The notes under the pieces are model-generated. The model saw nothing but the letters and a program-made list of their open reading frames with translations, was not told where the DNA came from and made no database searches. 64,000 nucleotides of DNA from NCBI RefSeq assembly GCF_000002075.1, contig NW_004798065.1, forward strand, positions 75,373 to 139,372. The letters run 5' to 3'. The DNA comes from Aplysia californica (Eukaryota > Mollusca > Gastropoda > Aplysiida > Aplysiidae). Below, one piece after another: positions 47,661 to 60,029 of the stretch (its first letter is position 1; each line of letters opens with the position of its first letter). The translations under genes were made by a program, and so were the position numbers.

Positions 47661-49474
47661 ATCAAGTTACAAGGGCTGACCGAAAAGTAAAATGAAAAAG
47701 GTCATAACTTTTTAAAAAAGAAGAAAGTAGCAAGAGTTTTTACAGTCTGTGAACGGAGTTGAAAAGGCAATTTGTGTTGCATATTCTTGCCAAAGTACCA
47801 GTAGTAAAAACAATTAAATGTATTCATTTATGACGTCACATCAGCATGGTGATCTTCATATTATGGGAATGGTCAAGGGGAGAAGTGCATGATGTCTAAT
47901 GGTTTTCACATACGAAGGGCAAGAATCCCGCAATTTTTAATCGAACGCATTGCTTTTTTGTGGTGAAAATACAATAAAATGTAAGCAAGTATATTACCGA
48001 CGCCGTTTATTTATGTGGGACGGAATAACTTGGAAGACGAGGCACCTGTGGGCGCCCGAAAACCTCTAAGTCAGAAGTTTGTTAGAGTAAAGAGAAGCAC
48101 GACATTGATACGATAACAACAGCAAGGGATAGCAACACTGACAGACAGTAATAACATAGGGAAAGAACAGAAGTAACACCTCCCACTGGCGCCCTCTAAC
48201 GACCTGCAAGGTCAGAGATCAACGCTCAGTGAGTTGGCATTAAATTAGGACAGCTTTCAGTCTTTTTGTGGTTAACGGTTCAATCAACCCCAAAACTGTC
48301 AGGCGGCAATGCTTGTTGGGGGACATATAGCTCAGGCTCAAGTGATAGACTACTGTAAGTTGGGGATATTGTTATGGCTCCAGAATCCCTTAATTAATAG
48401 ATTAATGTTTAATGAAATTGTCGGAGCCATTGTGTATCGTAAAATCTCAGCTTGATAGGTTCCAAACGACCGATAGATACCTGGACAATGAGCCAGGGTT
48501 CCGACACAACTATTACCCACGCGGCGAATCTGACTAAAATGACTGCCCCCATACAGAGTACAGCTGGAAGCCGTGTCTGAGCTAGCCTTGGTTCAGTGGA
48601 ATACAGTATCCTAGGGAACAGCTGATACAGGTGCTCGATCCGATTGAACTCCGGGTGGGAAGCAAGCTCGAGCCTTGTGCGCGCTACGGCGAAGAGCCGA
48701 ACTACCACACCACAGACGCTGATAAGAAAACGTCCCTAAAGAGGATTCCCAGTCACTTGGCCTACAGTGTAGGTCCTCCAGGCGTTGTCAAGCAATTCAA
48801 GACTGACTCAACGTGATGAGTCTGCTTTTTGTGGCTGCTTGAGCTCTGGCACACCATTACCTTAGATTGTGGAAGACACTAGCTCGAATCCGAAATCACT
48901 TTCAAACTGGGACAACTCGGGAGTTTTCATGACTCCCTAATCCATTTGGCTTAGTCCTGATGGATAAGGAAGCTAGATCTGAGATCTTTCCAATCTCTTG
49001 AAAAATCCCACAGTGTTGAAATCGGCGTTAAATACGTTATCTTGATAAGCAAGAAAATATTCAGTAGATCAAGGATCCACTTCCACATACCAAGGTAAAA
49101 GTGTACCATACTTTCAAAACTCATGCAACCATAAAAGTAGACTCTATACGTGGAGCCAAATTTGAATTACTTGGCAATGACTTGAGAACCTACTCCAGGG
49201 GTGTCAAATGCAAGACTACGGGCTGCATTGGGACGGGCGAACAAATATATCCTGCCAACGAGAGAAATTTTAAAGTAGTCCATCCTCAGAATCTCCAAAA
49301 TACAGAACCTTACCCCAAACATAAAGAACGTGTTGCTAAGAAAAGAAATCGTCTAGACAAATTGAGTTTAACAAACATCCCTGATCTACTCTGATGGCTA
49401 AGAGAAAGGGGTAATAATTTATTTTAAATTATAGCTTATCTATCAACCACGATTATTTTGGTTTCTGTTTTCAG
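47661..49474. other. presumed 3'-UTR intron of peptide gene 2
   Basis: No exon or repeat family recognised. Open stretches at 48409-48816 and 49101-49394 have no domain or convincing splice context. Confidence 0.4.
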
Positions 49475-49940
49475 GAGGTGCCACAGAAGTAAACTGTCCA
49501 GACAGCTTGACAACTGAGAGAAAAGAGCCTGGGCCCAAGCACCACCTGCAAAATTAATTGAGTATCACTGACAAATTTTAGAGTTTTGATTTGATTCATG
49601 GTTTCGTCTCTGCGATCCTTTTATATCACATCAATTTCAGTGGTGACAAAATCGATAGTATCGATTCAAGCAATGAGACGAAGCTCACATTTGCCACTTT
49701 CGTGAACACCTTTCTCCGTGGCATCAGGGTCTACTGGATGTTTTGCAATTTAAGTTACAGCTGGTTCTGTTCTTTTCTGTGGTTGTTTTATTTGGTTCCT
49801 TTTCGCTGTTTTCTTCTTTCTCTTAGCGTCGCTGTTCTAAAAGAGGGACTTCGGATAATTTAATTTTCTCCTAGGATATACCAACGAATGAATTAAATGT
49901 ATGTAAATGCAATTGTGGAAATAAAAGCAGACGTTTGATC
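49475..49940 (+). other. probable 3' untranslated exon of peptide gene 2
   Basis: The acceptor GTTTCTGTTTTCAG precedes 49475 and AATAAA lies at 49920-49925. Linking it to the donor at 46770 is inference from order, strand and splice signals. Confidence 0.45.
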
Positions 49941-50621
49941 TTACAATACTGATGATTCCATTCTTTTCTGAGTTTTTGCATTGGTTTGCTTTGCTTTGCT
50001 TTGCTTTTTTTGTTGTTGTTTTGTTTTCGATAGACAAGTGTACTCACGGGCACTTCTTGCATTGCATTTGTTTTATTGTTGTTGTTTGTTGTTTTGTTGT
50101 AGTTGCTGTTGTTTTTGTTTTGTTTTTAACTGTACCATGGTATTCATTAGGTTCAACTCTTGATTACGCAAGTCAAAAACTGAACTACTCAGCAATAAGT
50201 GGGCCAACCTTTGCTCTTTGTACTGACATTATTGGAAAGTCAATGTTTTTACTTGGACCATAGATTTATATTATGACATCAAAGACTGTGCCCTTTGGCG
50301 CGCTTCTGGTTCACTATCAAGCTCACTATTTTGACTCAATTTGGAGCTAAATGAAGGGCAAAAAAGAAAAAAAGGAGGGGGGGGGGTGTGTGCAGCGCGC
50401 AGTCGACTGTAACGACAGTTGGTTTGCACGATGCGCATGCTTCTCAGAGAAGTTTTTCTCGAGAACAAATTGCGACGGCCAGGACGGTGCACAATTTATG
50501 AGATGGTAGAATTCAAATCTATGGCTCGGGCTCTCCATTGCACAATCACCATTGCCTTCCGCACTGAGGGGTAATTCATAACAATGGCAATTTGAGCAAG
50601 TTGAAGGTTTCTGCACAGGCG

Positions 50622-50623
<2 letters not shown>
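49941..50623. other. non-coding between convergent genes
   Basis: T/G-rich (GTTTT) tracts at 50000-50130 and a poly-G at 50378. No exon recognised. Confidence 0.45.
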
Positions 50624-50670
<47 letters not shown>

Positions 50671-50752
50671 TCGCACACACACGTACACACACACACAAAA
50701 ACACACACACATACACACACACACACACATACACACATGTGCACTCACTGGC
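50624..50752. repeat. (CA)n microsatellite
   Basis: About 125 bp of CA-rich sequence with CTCAC and CATA interruptions. Confidence 0.95.
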
Positions 50753-50816
50753 ATACACATTTGTGTTCCCTCTAATCGACCCTTAAGCCTTGCACAGAGA
50801 GTTTTTCAGTCACAAC

Positions 50817-50822
50817 TTTATT
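50817..50822 (-). terminator. candidate poly(A) signal of the glutaredoxin-like gene
   Basis: TTTATT on the plus strand (AATAAA on minus), about 270 bp past the stop at 51095. Confidence 0.45.
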
Positions 50823-51094
50823 TCTTTTAATTGAGGAAAGCTCAAAGGCATTCATCTCCAAAGAACATTTGAAAACTGAATAGACACAACTAAAACTAAG
50901 AGTGATCGACAAGCATTTAAAGGTACTCAAAACGCCAACAATGTGCGAACCCAATCTCTAAAATTGCGTGGTAGCTGGTTCAGATTTGGAAGTCGGTCCG
51001 TCTTGTATCTCCTCGCTTTGTTTTCCTTTTGGGGGTTGTCTTTCCTTGTTTGTTTGTTTTTTCGTCACGAGTAATCTGCCTTTCTCGATTCTCG

Positions 51095-53029
51095 CTAAAC
51101 ATTGTTTCCCTTGTCTGTTTTTTTGCCACGAGCCGCCGTCTCTCCCATTTGGTTTTCCCCAGTTCTCTCCCCTTCCTGGCCGCCTGCAGAGTCTGACCCC
51201 CGTCCAAGTCCACCCTCTTTCTCATAGACCTCCATTTTATGTCTCAAGTAGTTCAGACGCAAGCCCTTGACACCTCCAACTCCGGCCTTCCCGCCGTCTG
51301 CCTCGTGGCCCAGGTCTCCGGCTGAGGGAGGCGTGGGGCCCAGAACGGTCTCGTCTCCCTCTCCCTTGGGCCCCAAGACCTCGCTGAGCCCCGACAGGAC
51401 GGACATGTTGCTGTCGGTGACGTGAAGAGGGTCGAAGTCGGTCTCCGTTGTGCAATCGATGCCGGCCGTTTTCGTGAACACCTCCTTAATCTGTCGAACA
51501 AGACGGGTCACCGTTTAGGGTTACACCAGACTTTTACCCCCTTCTCAATCAAGATTTGGTTGTCAAGTTTAGAATTACATTATACTTATTCAAGCTATAC
51601 CCCCTTGTCAATTTGAATATAGTCGTTAAATTAAGAGCTACGTCAGACTTTTTATCTCTTCTCTATTCAGATTTGGTAGTCAAATTTAGGGTTTGGTCAT
51701 ATTATTTATATCCTCTTCTCGATTCAAAATTGGTCGTCTCGTTTAGAGTTACTTAATGCTTTTTCTCCCTTCTCAATTCAGATTCGGTTGTCAAGTTTAG
51801 CGTGACGTCAGACTTTTACTCCCATTTCAATTCAGTTTTGGTTGTCATGCACAGCGCTATAACACCTGGCTAGTCAAGCTGTGCTGTCAAAACCGGTATT
51901 CTGCCTCAGCAGCTCTCGAAATTATTGCACAAGACGCACTTCAGTTTCTGACAGAGTTGGAATTTTACACCCCAGATAATATAATCATGAATATGCTTTT
52001 CACAAGTAAAGTTGTCCATCTCCGATGTTTAATTAATGCCAATTGACATAAGCTGTTAAAAATATAAGTTACAATGTGAAGCTGGGTTTCATGGTAGAGG
52101 GAGGCAGCGGCCGGGGGGAGGGGGGGGGGGAGCTGTTTTACCCCCTTTTCCATTTTCCACACAATTTACAACATACCTATTTCAGAAACATAACCATAGA
52201 ACATTAACATTTTCTCACAACACGGTTGCAGAAAAAGATTCGAACACGTGTCCGTTATGCCGTTTCCCTGTCATGAGCAGACTGGGAATGGTATGGTTAT
52301 AAAATTATTTTTAACGCTCCTTTCAACATTCTTAGTTTTTGTAAGAGGCGGAACTTGCAATTGAACGACAGGACTCGATCCACGGATAGGCATTCGAACC
52401 AGGGTTTTTTTTAAAGTTTTAGTAGAGGTTTTGTGGGGCTCGCAACTACATAAGGTCATATGAGCACCAGAAGACTAGAGGTGTCGCAAGAAAGCAACAA
52501 ACATTAAAAGGAAGAAAGGGAGATAAGGACGATAGATGTTTAATAGAAAGGAAGAAGCAAACAACACCAAAGCACCCGCCAACCACCCATCAGAGTTGCC
52601 TACACCGCATCCAGTAACGACCAACACTGTGAACAAAGTCTTAAAACGTTGAGCGTAAGTAAAATTAGTCCGGTGGCAGTGGAGACACGTAGCAACACGC
52701 TACCTTAGAATGGCAAAGTTCTATCTGACATTTTTTGTCGTTTTGAGTTACTAATACCACGAGATCAGAAACCAAATGTTCAAACTGTTCTTTCAAAATT
52801 GTAAGATTATTCAGAGTTGTTTTCGAGATGTTAAAAAAAACTGCATTCGAAAAAGCTTGACATGATGCGAAACTTTGTAATTTTAGGGTCAACAAAGGAG
52901 AAAACACACGAGTTACACAATGATGATACTATACTGACAGACATTACAGAAATGACGTAACGGTGACTGTCTCTCGGATATCTTTTGAACGGATCCACTT
53001 TTTTTTTGGCAGGGTGTGTGTGTGTGTGG

Positions 53030-53067
<38 letters not shown>

Positions 53068-56000
53068 ATCTGGTTGAATACTTTAGACGCAATTGTAATG
53101 GAATAAATGTTGGATGAAGTGTTACAAGAGGCAGTATTTTTGGGTTGCTATTTTATTTTGTTTGTTTTTGTTTTGTTTTGTTTTATTTTGTTGTTCGGGG
53201 GTTTTGTGTGGGGGGTTTTCGGGAGGGGTGGGGAGGATACTTCAAAGACATTATTTACTGTAACAATTTACTAACAGGCAGACCCTTTTTGGAATTTGGC
53301 CTTCAAGACAACAATCTTGTTGTTGTTTCTTCATCATCTACCATCGGAACGATTATTACTGCATGCAGATTAGACTCACGGCCAACGCGAAATTACATTG
53401 ACACATTATGCAAATAGGTTAGGTCGTTATCTTGTTCAAGGGAAGATGAGCACATCAAATTGACAACACAGAGTATAACACGACAGTAACAACTGACCCC
53501 CNNNNNNNNNNNNNNNNNNNNNNNNNNNNNNNNNNNNNNNNNNNNNNNNNNNNNNNNNNNNNNNNNNNNNNNNNNNNNNNNNNNNNNNNNNNNNNNNNNN
53601 NATTTTCCTTTCCATGTGGACTCACAAGTCGCCCCGGGGGCATCTGGGATAGTCACAGTAATTTAGTCCGTCGTGACCCGCCAGGCAAGCAGAAGAAAAT
53701 GGAGGACACCTATGCAGGTGTAACAGTTTTGGACCAATTCGCTTTCACAGTTGATTGGGGTGTTTTAGTACAGTTGTCTCCACCTGCAATACATCCGTTT
53801 ACAATCCCAGTTCGCTTCGTTTAAAGGAAACATAATTTTTACTACACCAAAGTCATCCCTAAGATCCCGCTATGGAGGATTACATTCGGCAAAGATACCG
53901 CATTTTAGATAATAATTTACGGGAAAAAACACAGGCTGGTGCAGTTGATAACAGCTCCGTTGTAATAAATCTTGACGAAACGTTAGAATGTTTGCCTAGG
54001 CGGGATCACACAGAGGTGTCAAGTCGTTGACGCGAGGGTTTTCCTCAAACATCGCACTCGCACCTGAGCTCTCCACACGAACTTATATCACAAGCTGGAT
54101 GTGTAGGGCCTACAGTTCCAGTCTGCCTCAAACGGGATTAAATCGACCTGTGAACTTTTCCTTTACCACTGCAGTTGTAGTTGTCTCTGCCCCCCTTTTT
54201 TTCCCTCCAATTCGGTTGACAGACTGAATTTTAATTGGTGCGGTCACGACACAATGATGTGTTACGACAGAGGCGGAAGAACTCGGTCAGAGATGGAAAT
54301 ATAATATACATTCTGTTTTGGTAAGGAGAAGAAGCAATAAGATCGGAGTAGATCTTGAGATTAACGATTGGTTGAGTAAAAATTGCATGCCTCATGCCAT
54401 TAGATCTATTGTGATTGGTCATCACGGTTGACCACCCTTTGCTGGCCACAAGTCATAAACCCACTTATGGATCACGTCAGTTCATTTCAGAATAAGGGAA
54501 GAACATTTAACCGGTTGTGGGCCAGACCATGAGTCATCGTGAATTATCCTCTAGGTAAGTCGGCTAAGATCCCGTTCTCCTAAGATCCTGTATTTTGCTT
54601 GCACCAAAGCTCCACGATCTTAGGCGGACGCTACTGTATAATTGGTTTAGAATGACAATGAGCTTTTTTTCACCTCTGTGAAAATTGTAGATTTAAAAAA
54701 GGAAATTAAGAGGTGTCCGAACCTCTAAATTCAACGTCCATCTCGGATAGCACTACGCCAAGGAGAGCTATAGAAACTTACCGTCGTTTCAAAAGTTACC
54801 TTGATGATGATCTCTGTGTCGTCCAACGGGCGGACACGGAGATCCAGGTACCTGTAGATCGGGTCGTCGTCATCTGGTTTTTTCTGCCGTGGGGACACAA
54901 TGTCCTTGATGAAGTCCTTCAGGCGGCCGGCCGACTGCATCTGGGGGTACGTGTAGCGTGCAACTTGGTACAGATGGCCGTGGCAGGCTCAAGGTTTGTC
55001 GAGAAAAAAATTGACAATTCCCAGCTTGCATCTTATTACAGATGGGCATGGGAAGGTCATGGCTTATCGAAAAAAAATAGGCATTTCCCAATTTGCAACT
55101 TGGTACAGATGGGCATGGATTTAGATGTTGATCGAGTTGCTGCAATATTCTTTATCGATTCTCTCGGGTTGATTGTTGTTGGTTTTGTTTGGTTTTTGTT
55201 TGGTTTTGGGGGTTTTTGTTATGGAGTACACTTTCGAGAGATTTCTCGGCTTAGTGGGAACTCTGTCTGATTACGGTTAAAAATAACATAGCAAATCAAC
55301 ATTAGGCAATCAATTAACTCCCCTTCCCCCTTAAAACCACCACTACCCGTTTCTTCATTGTTTTTTTGAGAATATCCACACTCCCACATTTCGGTGGTCA
55401 TTCTCTTTTAAAGATCCTTTCAGAATGTAAATATGCGTCCCAGATGATGAGATGTAAACCTTTTCAAATCTGTGGAAACAACCCCGCTGGATTTTTTATT
55501 AGTAGTTGTTGGAATTTTCTAGAATACAGCTAATGGGCGTTTTTAGAAATAGTGTGACGAGTCCCTTTGGTTTGGTCCACTAGGTATAGATTTCATTATT
55601 TGAGTTTTTGCTGCAGATGTAAAGAGGACATAATCCCCCTTCATATGACACCAATATCAAATGAATACGATAATAGTTAACGAAACGAAGCACAATTTAA
55701 TTTTGGAATGCATCACAGCTGTTCGAGGCACAAAAAAAGAGATATTCGCAATCAAAGATTTGAAAATAATTTCATCTGAAAACAAAGACATTCTCCAAAA
55801 TAGCTTTAAAAACATATTTAGCAGAAAAAAAATAATAATTTATTGAATTTCCGACAGAAAAGTCATTCAAAAATCTAAAAGTAAGTAAAGTATCTCCCTC
55901 CCCCACTCAAACACACAAAATATTTATTTTTAGACCCACGTGTGTTTTTTTTGGCAATTTCTGCTGTTCAGCTCGATGTACCATGTGGACCAAACCGTCG

Positions 56001-56375
56001 GGACGCGTCACAATATTGATCCGAGTCATTGAGTAAAAACTGGACAGTTTATGTTCGACAGTTGAGGTAACATTTTACAGTAAGTTTGCGTCACGAATTT
56101 GTGACTGCTCTATAGCGTAGTTTTTAGCCAAGACCGGGTTTTTGCCTACCAAAAGTTCTGGTACCCTATATCGGCTAACATTTAAAAGTAAAAGAAAAAA
56201 ACAATGGGGATGATTAGTTGCGTGTAACCTGGATGATCTCGGAGTAGCCTCCAACACAGCGGGTGTCCACGAACAGCAGGGGAACTTCGCGGTTGTTCTT
56301 GCCCGAGAGTTTGTGGAGGTAGTCTTCTACCTGTGGTGAATACAGAGAGAGAGGGGGGGGGGGGAGAGAGAGAGA

Positions 56376-56413
<38 letters not shown>

Positions 56414-56415
56414 TG

Positions 56416-56502
<87 letters not shown>

Positions 56503-56552
56503 GACAGACAGAGACAGACAGAGACAGAAAGGGGGTGGGTGGATGGAGAGGG

Positions 56553-56619
<67 letters not shown>

Positions 56620-56720
56620 GTGATATAGAGAAAGAATGGAGGAGGGAGATACTTTATATACTTTTCCGATCCAGTTGCAATTTGAGTTCTAGCCCGTCGC
56701 CTATAGGGGGTTAGATAGAC

Positions 56721-56795
<75 letters not shown>

Positions 56796-57513
56796 CAGAC
56801 AGATAGATAGATAGAGAAAGAGAGAGGGGGCGGGCATGGTCGTTTTGCTTGCAGAGAAGTATAAGATCTACACTAGGAACCGTTGTCACTGCTGCAATGG
56901 ATCTTCTTCGGGTGGCAGGCCTGGAGTAGACATTGACGATCATGGTACCCCACTCCATCCTGTTGTCTGTCTCCTGGATCAGCTGTATTTCTCATTGTGT
57001 TATTTGTTGCAGAGTTGTTCAGACCATCTTAGAATGTTATTGTTAATGATTAGGTCTTGCAAAATAAATGCAAAGTACGATAATATAAATATCAACTCTA
57101 AGAACCGTTGTCACTGGTGAAATACATGTAGTTAGGTTCTCTAGCCGTTCATACAAAAGAAATGTGTTCGATTCCCGGGTGGGGAAGAGATCATAATATC
57201 GTGTTTGTCCACTCTCTGTTTTAAGATATTGTCGCCTACACAGTCCATTTTGGTCTTGGTAGACGGAGCGCTCCTCAGAATCATCTCAAATATACGTTGG
57301 TTAGGTAGGGCGTAAAGTGTTCAAAAGCTCTTCTAAATTTTTGGAAAAAAATGGAACAAATCCTAACCGAGAGCATCCCTGGGTGAAACGACAAAAACTA
57401 CGTCACAGTTCACAGTTTCGCCTTGTTGATGGCAGGGTAAGAACTGGATACCTGATGTAATTTATGTATTCACATGTTGCTCTCTTCTACAACCCCCTCC
57501 CCCCCCCCAACCT

Positions 57514-57580
<67 letters not shown>

Positions 57581-59065
57581 TACAGGATGTACTTGTAATT
57601 CAGTGAGAATCTACAATTATCAATTTCAAAACTGAGAACCGCAATGTCAGACCAATTAATACACTTTTGTGTTTGATATTAGAATAAAATGTTGTGGGGT
57701 TATCAAAGTCATAACAGAACATCATCATCATCATCATCCAGTGCCAGATCTGCGACAGACATCGGCGATCATGATTTTCCATTCATTCCTTTGCTCGGAT
57801 GCTCTCAGAAAAGCTACGTTTCCCTGATCTTTCCCTGTTACCCATTTGTTTAGGTTCCCTAAGTATGTTGTTCTGGGCCTTCCCCTGCCTCGCTTGCCCT
57901 CAATTTTGCCAGTGAGAGCTAGATGTTCAAGACCCTTATGTCTATTCAGGTGTCCCAAAACTGCATTTGTCGTTTCCTGATTGTTTTTAACATTGAGCGT
58001 CCCACGTGGGCTTCATCAAGCACTACATCAATTGATTTCTTTTCCTTCCACGATACTCTTAGCAGTCTCCTAAGAAACCACATTTCTGTTGCCTCTGTTT
58101 TATTTTCACTGTCTTTAGTGATTGTCCAGCATTCACAGCCATATAAAAGGGTTGACCAAACATAGCATTTCAGGACTTTCATTTTGGTGTTCATTGATAT
58201 GTTTCTATTTTTCAGGATTGGGCTCATTTTATTGAAACTAGCCTTAGCCATTGCAGTTCTCCTTTTTATTTCTGCGGAAGATTTGGCATCAGATGTTATC
58301 ATATATCCTAGATATTTAAACTGTTGGACTTGTCTGATCTTTTCACCTTTGCTAATGATATTACAACTAGGATTTGCTGCTTTTTTGGATATTACCATGC
58401 ATTCTGTTTTCTTTACATTCAACAACAATCCTTTACGTTCACTTTCTTTTACAACAGTATCTAGAAGCATTTGAAGGTCCTTTTCGGAGCCTGCTATTAA
58501 AACCGTGTCATCTGCATACCTGATGTTATTAATATTTTCTCCATTAACTTTGAGGCCTGGACATTCTTTTATGTTTCTAAGGATTGTTTCACTGTACATG
58601 TTAAAGAAGTCTGGTGACATAACACACCCCTGCCTCACTCCTCGCCTGATCTGCTAATTTTCACTGTATTCTCCATTAATTCGTACAGCAGCGTTTTGGT
58701 CCCAGTACAGAACACAGAATAGAAAACATCGAGATGAGATGTAAGACTTGGTTGAAACAGCAATAACGAGGAAAAATATATTTATAATGATTTTAGCTGA
58801 ACACTCTTATAATACCGTACCTGAAAGTAATAATACAGGACCAAACATTGCAGCCTTTAGGTACAAATTACAGCAAAGAAAGCACAAAAAGAACTACAAA
58901 ACCAAAAACTTTTTAAAAGGGGAAAAATACCCTTACCTCAGAGCAATCTCCCCTCTTCTCTATCGCCACACACTCCAAGTAATCCTCAGTAAGCTCAGGG
59001 TAGCCTCTCAGAATCGCTTGACAAGCTTTGCTCTCGGGGGAGTACGTCTTGCAGAAAAGTACAGC
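51095..59065 (-). CDS. glutaredoxin-like domain protein, 3' four exons, redox motif lost
   Basis: Minus-strand exons 58937-59065, 56229-56330, 54800-54940 and 51095-51490 all join in phase 0 with GT-AG, giving 255 residues of C-terminal sequence. The first two exons make a glutaredoxin fold: AVLFCKTYSPES (strand then active-site loop), EVPLLFV (the cis-Pro element) and CVGGYSEI (the GG glutathione-binding turn). The usual CPYC or CxxS is SPES, so thiol-disulfide exchange is not expected; a nearby C15 (first exon numbering) lies in the helix. Exons three and four encode DFIKDIVSPRQKKPDDDD, YLDLRVRPL and a Gly-rich tail ending TDKGNNV, which I do not recognise. 5' exons were not found above 59065, so the protein is partial here. 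Large introns carry a LINE, a SINE, MITE and microsatellites. Fold call good, identity unknown. Confidence 0.75.
51512..51862. repeat. about 62-bp minisatellite next to an exon acceptor
   Basis: Five to six diverged units with GTTTAGRGTTAC, CAGACTTTT, CTTCTCAATTCAGATTTGG and TTGTCAA. It begins 22 bp intronic to the last exon of the glutaredoxin-like gene. Confidence 0.85.
52415..52597 (-). repeat. SINE-like element (family B)
   Basis: In reverse complement the tail is CATATGACCTTATGTAGTTG then CGAGC; the plus-strand text shares AGAAGCAAACAACACC with the other minus copies. Confidence 0.85.
52697..52900. mobile_element. MITE-like element, decayed right end
   Basis: The left end TTAGAATGGCAAAGTTCTAT and interior GTAAGATTATTCAGAGTTG and CATTCGAAAAAGCTTGA match 19592-19820. 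Confidence 0.55.
53013..53066. repeat. (GT)n microsatellite
   Basis: About 54 bp (GT)n with a GGGG interruption. Confidence 0.95.
53502..53601. other. assembly gap (100 N)
   Basis: Exactly 100 unknown bases, probably a default gap size. Confidence 0.99.
53602..54799. other. intron of the glutaredoxin-like gene, nothing recognised
   Basis: No repeat family or exon found by eye. Confidence 0.45.
54950..55130. repeat. about 67-bp tandem repeat beside an exon acceptor
   Basis: About 2.4 copies; shared pieces TGCAACTTGGTACAGATGG, GGCATGG and TCGAAAAAAAAT. It starts about 10 bp intronic to exon 54800-54940. Confidence 0.85.
55131..56228. other. intron of the glutaredoxin-like gene, nothing recognised
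   Basis: AT-rich; no exon or known repeat seen. Confidence 0.45.
56342..56608. repeat. (GA)n/(GACA)n compound microsatellite at an exon acceptor
   Basis: (GA)n with poly-G, then about 22 GACA units (56416-56505), then (GA)n to 56608. On the minus strand it forms a long (CT)n tract ending about 11 bp before the acceptor of exon 56229-56330. Confidence 0.95.
56706..56820. repeat. (GATA)n microsatellite
   Basis: About 22 GATA units with GACA variants. Confidence 0.95.
57511..57577. repeat. (CT)n microsatellite
   Basis: About 67 bp of CT repeats after a poly-C tract. Confidence 0.95.
57720..58715 (-). mobile_element. 5'-truncated RTE-like LINE (reverse transcriptase 3' part)
   Basis: Reverse transcriptase motifs: RRGVRQGCVMSPDFFNMYSE, then RYADDTVLIAGSEKDL (the YADD active site), then FKYLGYMI and LLYGCECWTI, then the C-terminal GKIEGKRGRGRPRTTYL. 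An in-frame TAG at about 58655 precedes QIRRGVRQG, and a one-base loss at about 57950 shifts the frame between QMQFW and GHLNRHKG. It ends in a short (GAT)n tail (57721-57738), as RTE-type LINEs do. It lies in an intron of the glutaredoxin-like gene, same strand. Confidence 0.88.
58720..58930. other. intronic, nothing recognised
   Basis: AT-rich sequence between the LINE fragment and exon 58937-59065. Confidence 0.4.
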
Positions 59066-59497
59066 CTAGGAAGAGATCGGGGCAGTGTCATACTGTTGCT
59101 GAAAAGGTATTTTGTATTAATTGTTCTCCATTTCTTCACAATAATGGTCATATTTCTCCAGGAGCAGATCACCCCAAGCCTGGAATGATAATATCATCAT
59201 ATTATAATTATAATATAGTGCTCGGTTACTATTTGTTGCATTAATATTTCCTTTAAAATTTAGAAGGGCTTCTGAACACTTTACGACCTAACACTTAAGT
59301 AGTATTTTTAATGTTATTTCATTTTATCGTAATTTACTTTTTATTTTATTTTTTTTATTTTTTTTTTTTGGGGGGGTGTCCTTTCAATGAGCTGATGCCC
59401 TTTCAGACACAAACGCATGTCACAATTGGTGTGGTTTTGTTTGTTTTGTTGTTGTTGCTGTTGTTTTTGTTGTTGTTGTTGTTGTTGTTGTTGTTGG

Positions 59498-60025
59498 AGA
59501 GGGCTCTCGTGGCCTAGAGGTTAAGGTGGTCGCCTCTCAATACTCATTCAAATGTCGTGGGTTCAAATCTGGGTAGTGACCGAAAACGTTTTTTCCTTCT
59601 CTGAAATTGTCTCCTTTCACCTCCTTTCCTGCTCTCTAGCAATGTTCTGTCGTTTGCTTTCATCTCCACTTTCTGCCCCCACCCACTCACTTCCTTTGCC
59701 CCCACCTCTGGGCTCCTGACTCTTTCTGCCGCCTTTCTAGAGCTACTCATTGGCTCCTTTTTACTGCTGTCTTCCAGCCATACCCCTGGTCTTCTGGTAG
59801 GAAAGGTGTACCCCTAGCCTTCTGGGACAAGGGCGAAAAATCTCGGAGGTCTCGTGTGCAAGTTGCGCACGTTAAAGATCCCTTAGTGGTCCAAAATCGA
59901 TCAAAGTAGGCTTCTGCCGCCACCTGGGCAAAATTCAAAATTTTCTACCTACTGAAAATGTTAAATGTGTCCCGCGCGCTCACATGACCTTCTTATGCAG
60001 TTGCGAGCGCCGTAAAACACTTACC
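59498..60025 (+). repeat. tRNA-derived SINE (family A)
   Basis: Preceded by (GTT)n (59440-59494). Head GGGCTCTCGTGGCCTAGAGG, box B GGTTCAAATCT, tail TTGCGAGCGCCGTAAAACAC. Confidence 0.92.
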
Positions 60026-60029
60026 AAAA

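Noticed and set aside
48409-48816. Opposed 60-99-residue open frames
   Set aside because: No signal peptide, motif or splice context; probably chance frames in an intron.
49591-49863. 90-residue frame with hydrophobic segments
   Set aside because: Lies in the probable 3' untranslated exon of peptide gene 2; cysteine spacing does not match the family.
54713-55270. 185-residue plus-strand frame
   Set aside because: Antisense to a well-supported exon and through its tandem repeat.
57923-58474. Plus-strand frames over the LINE
   Set aside because: Antisense shadows of the reverse transcriptase, which has clear motifs on the minus strand.
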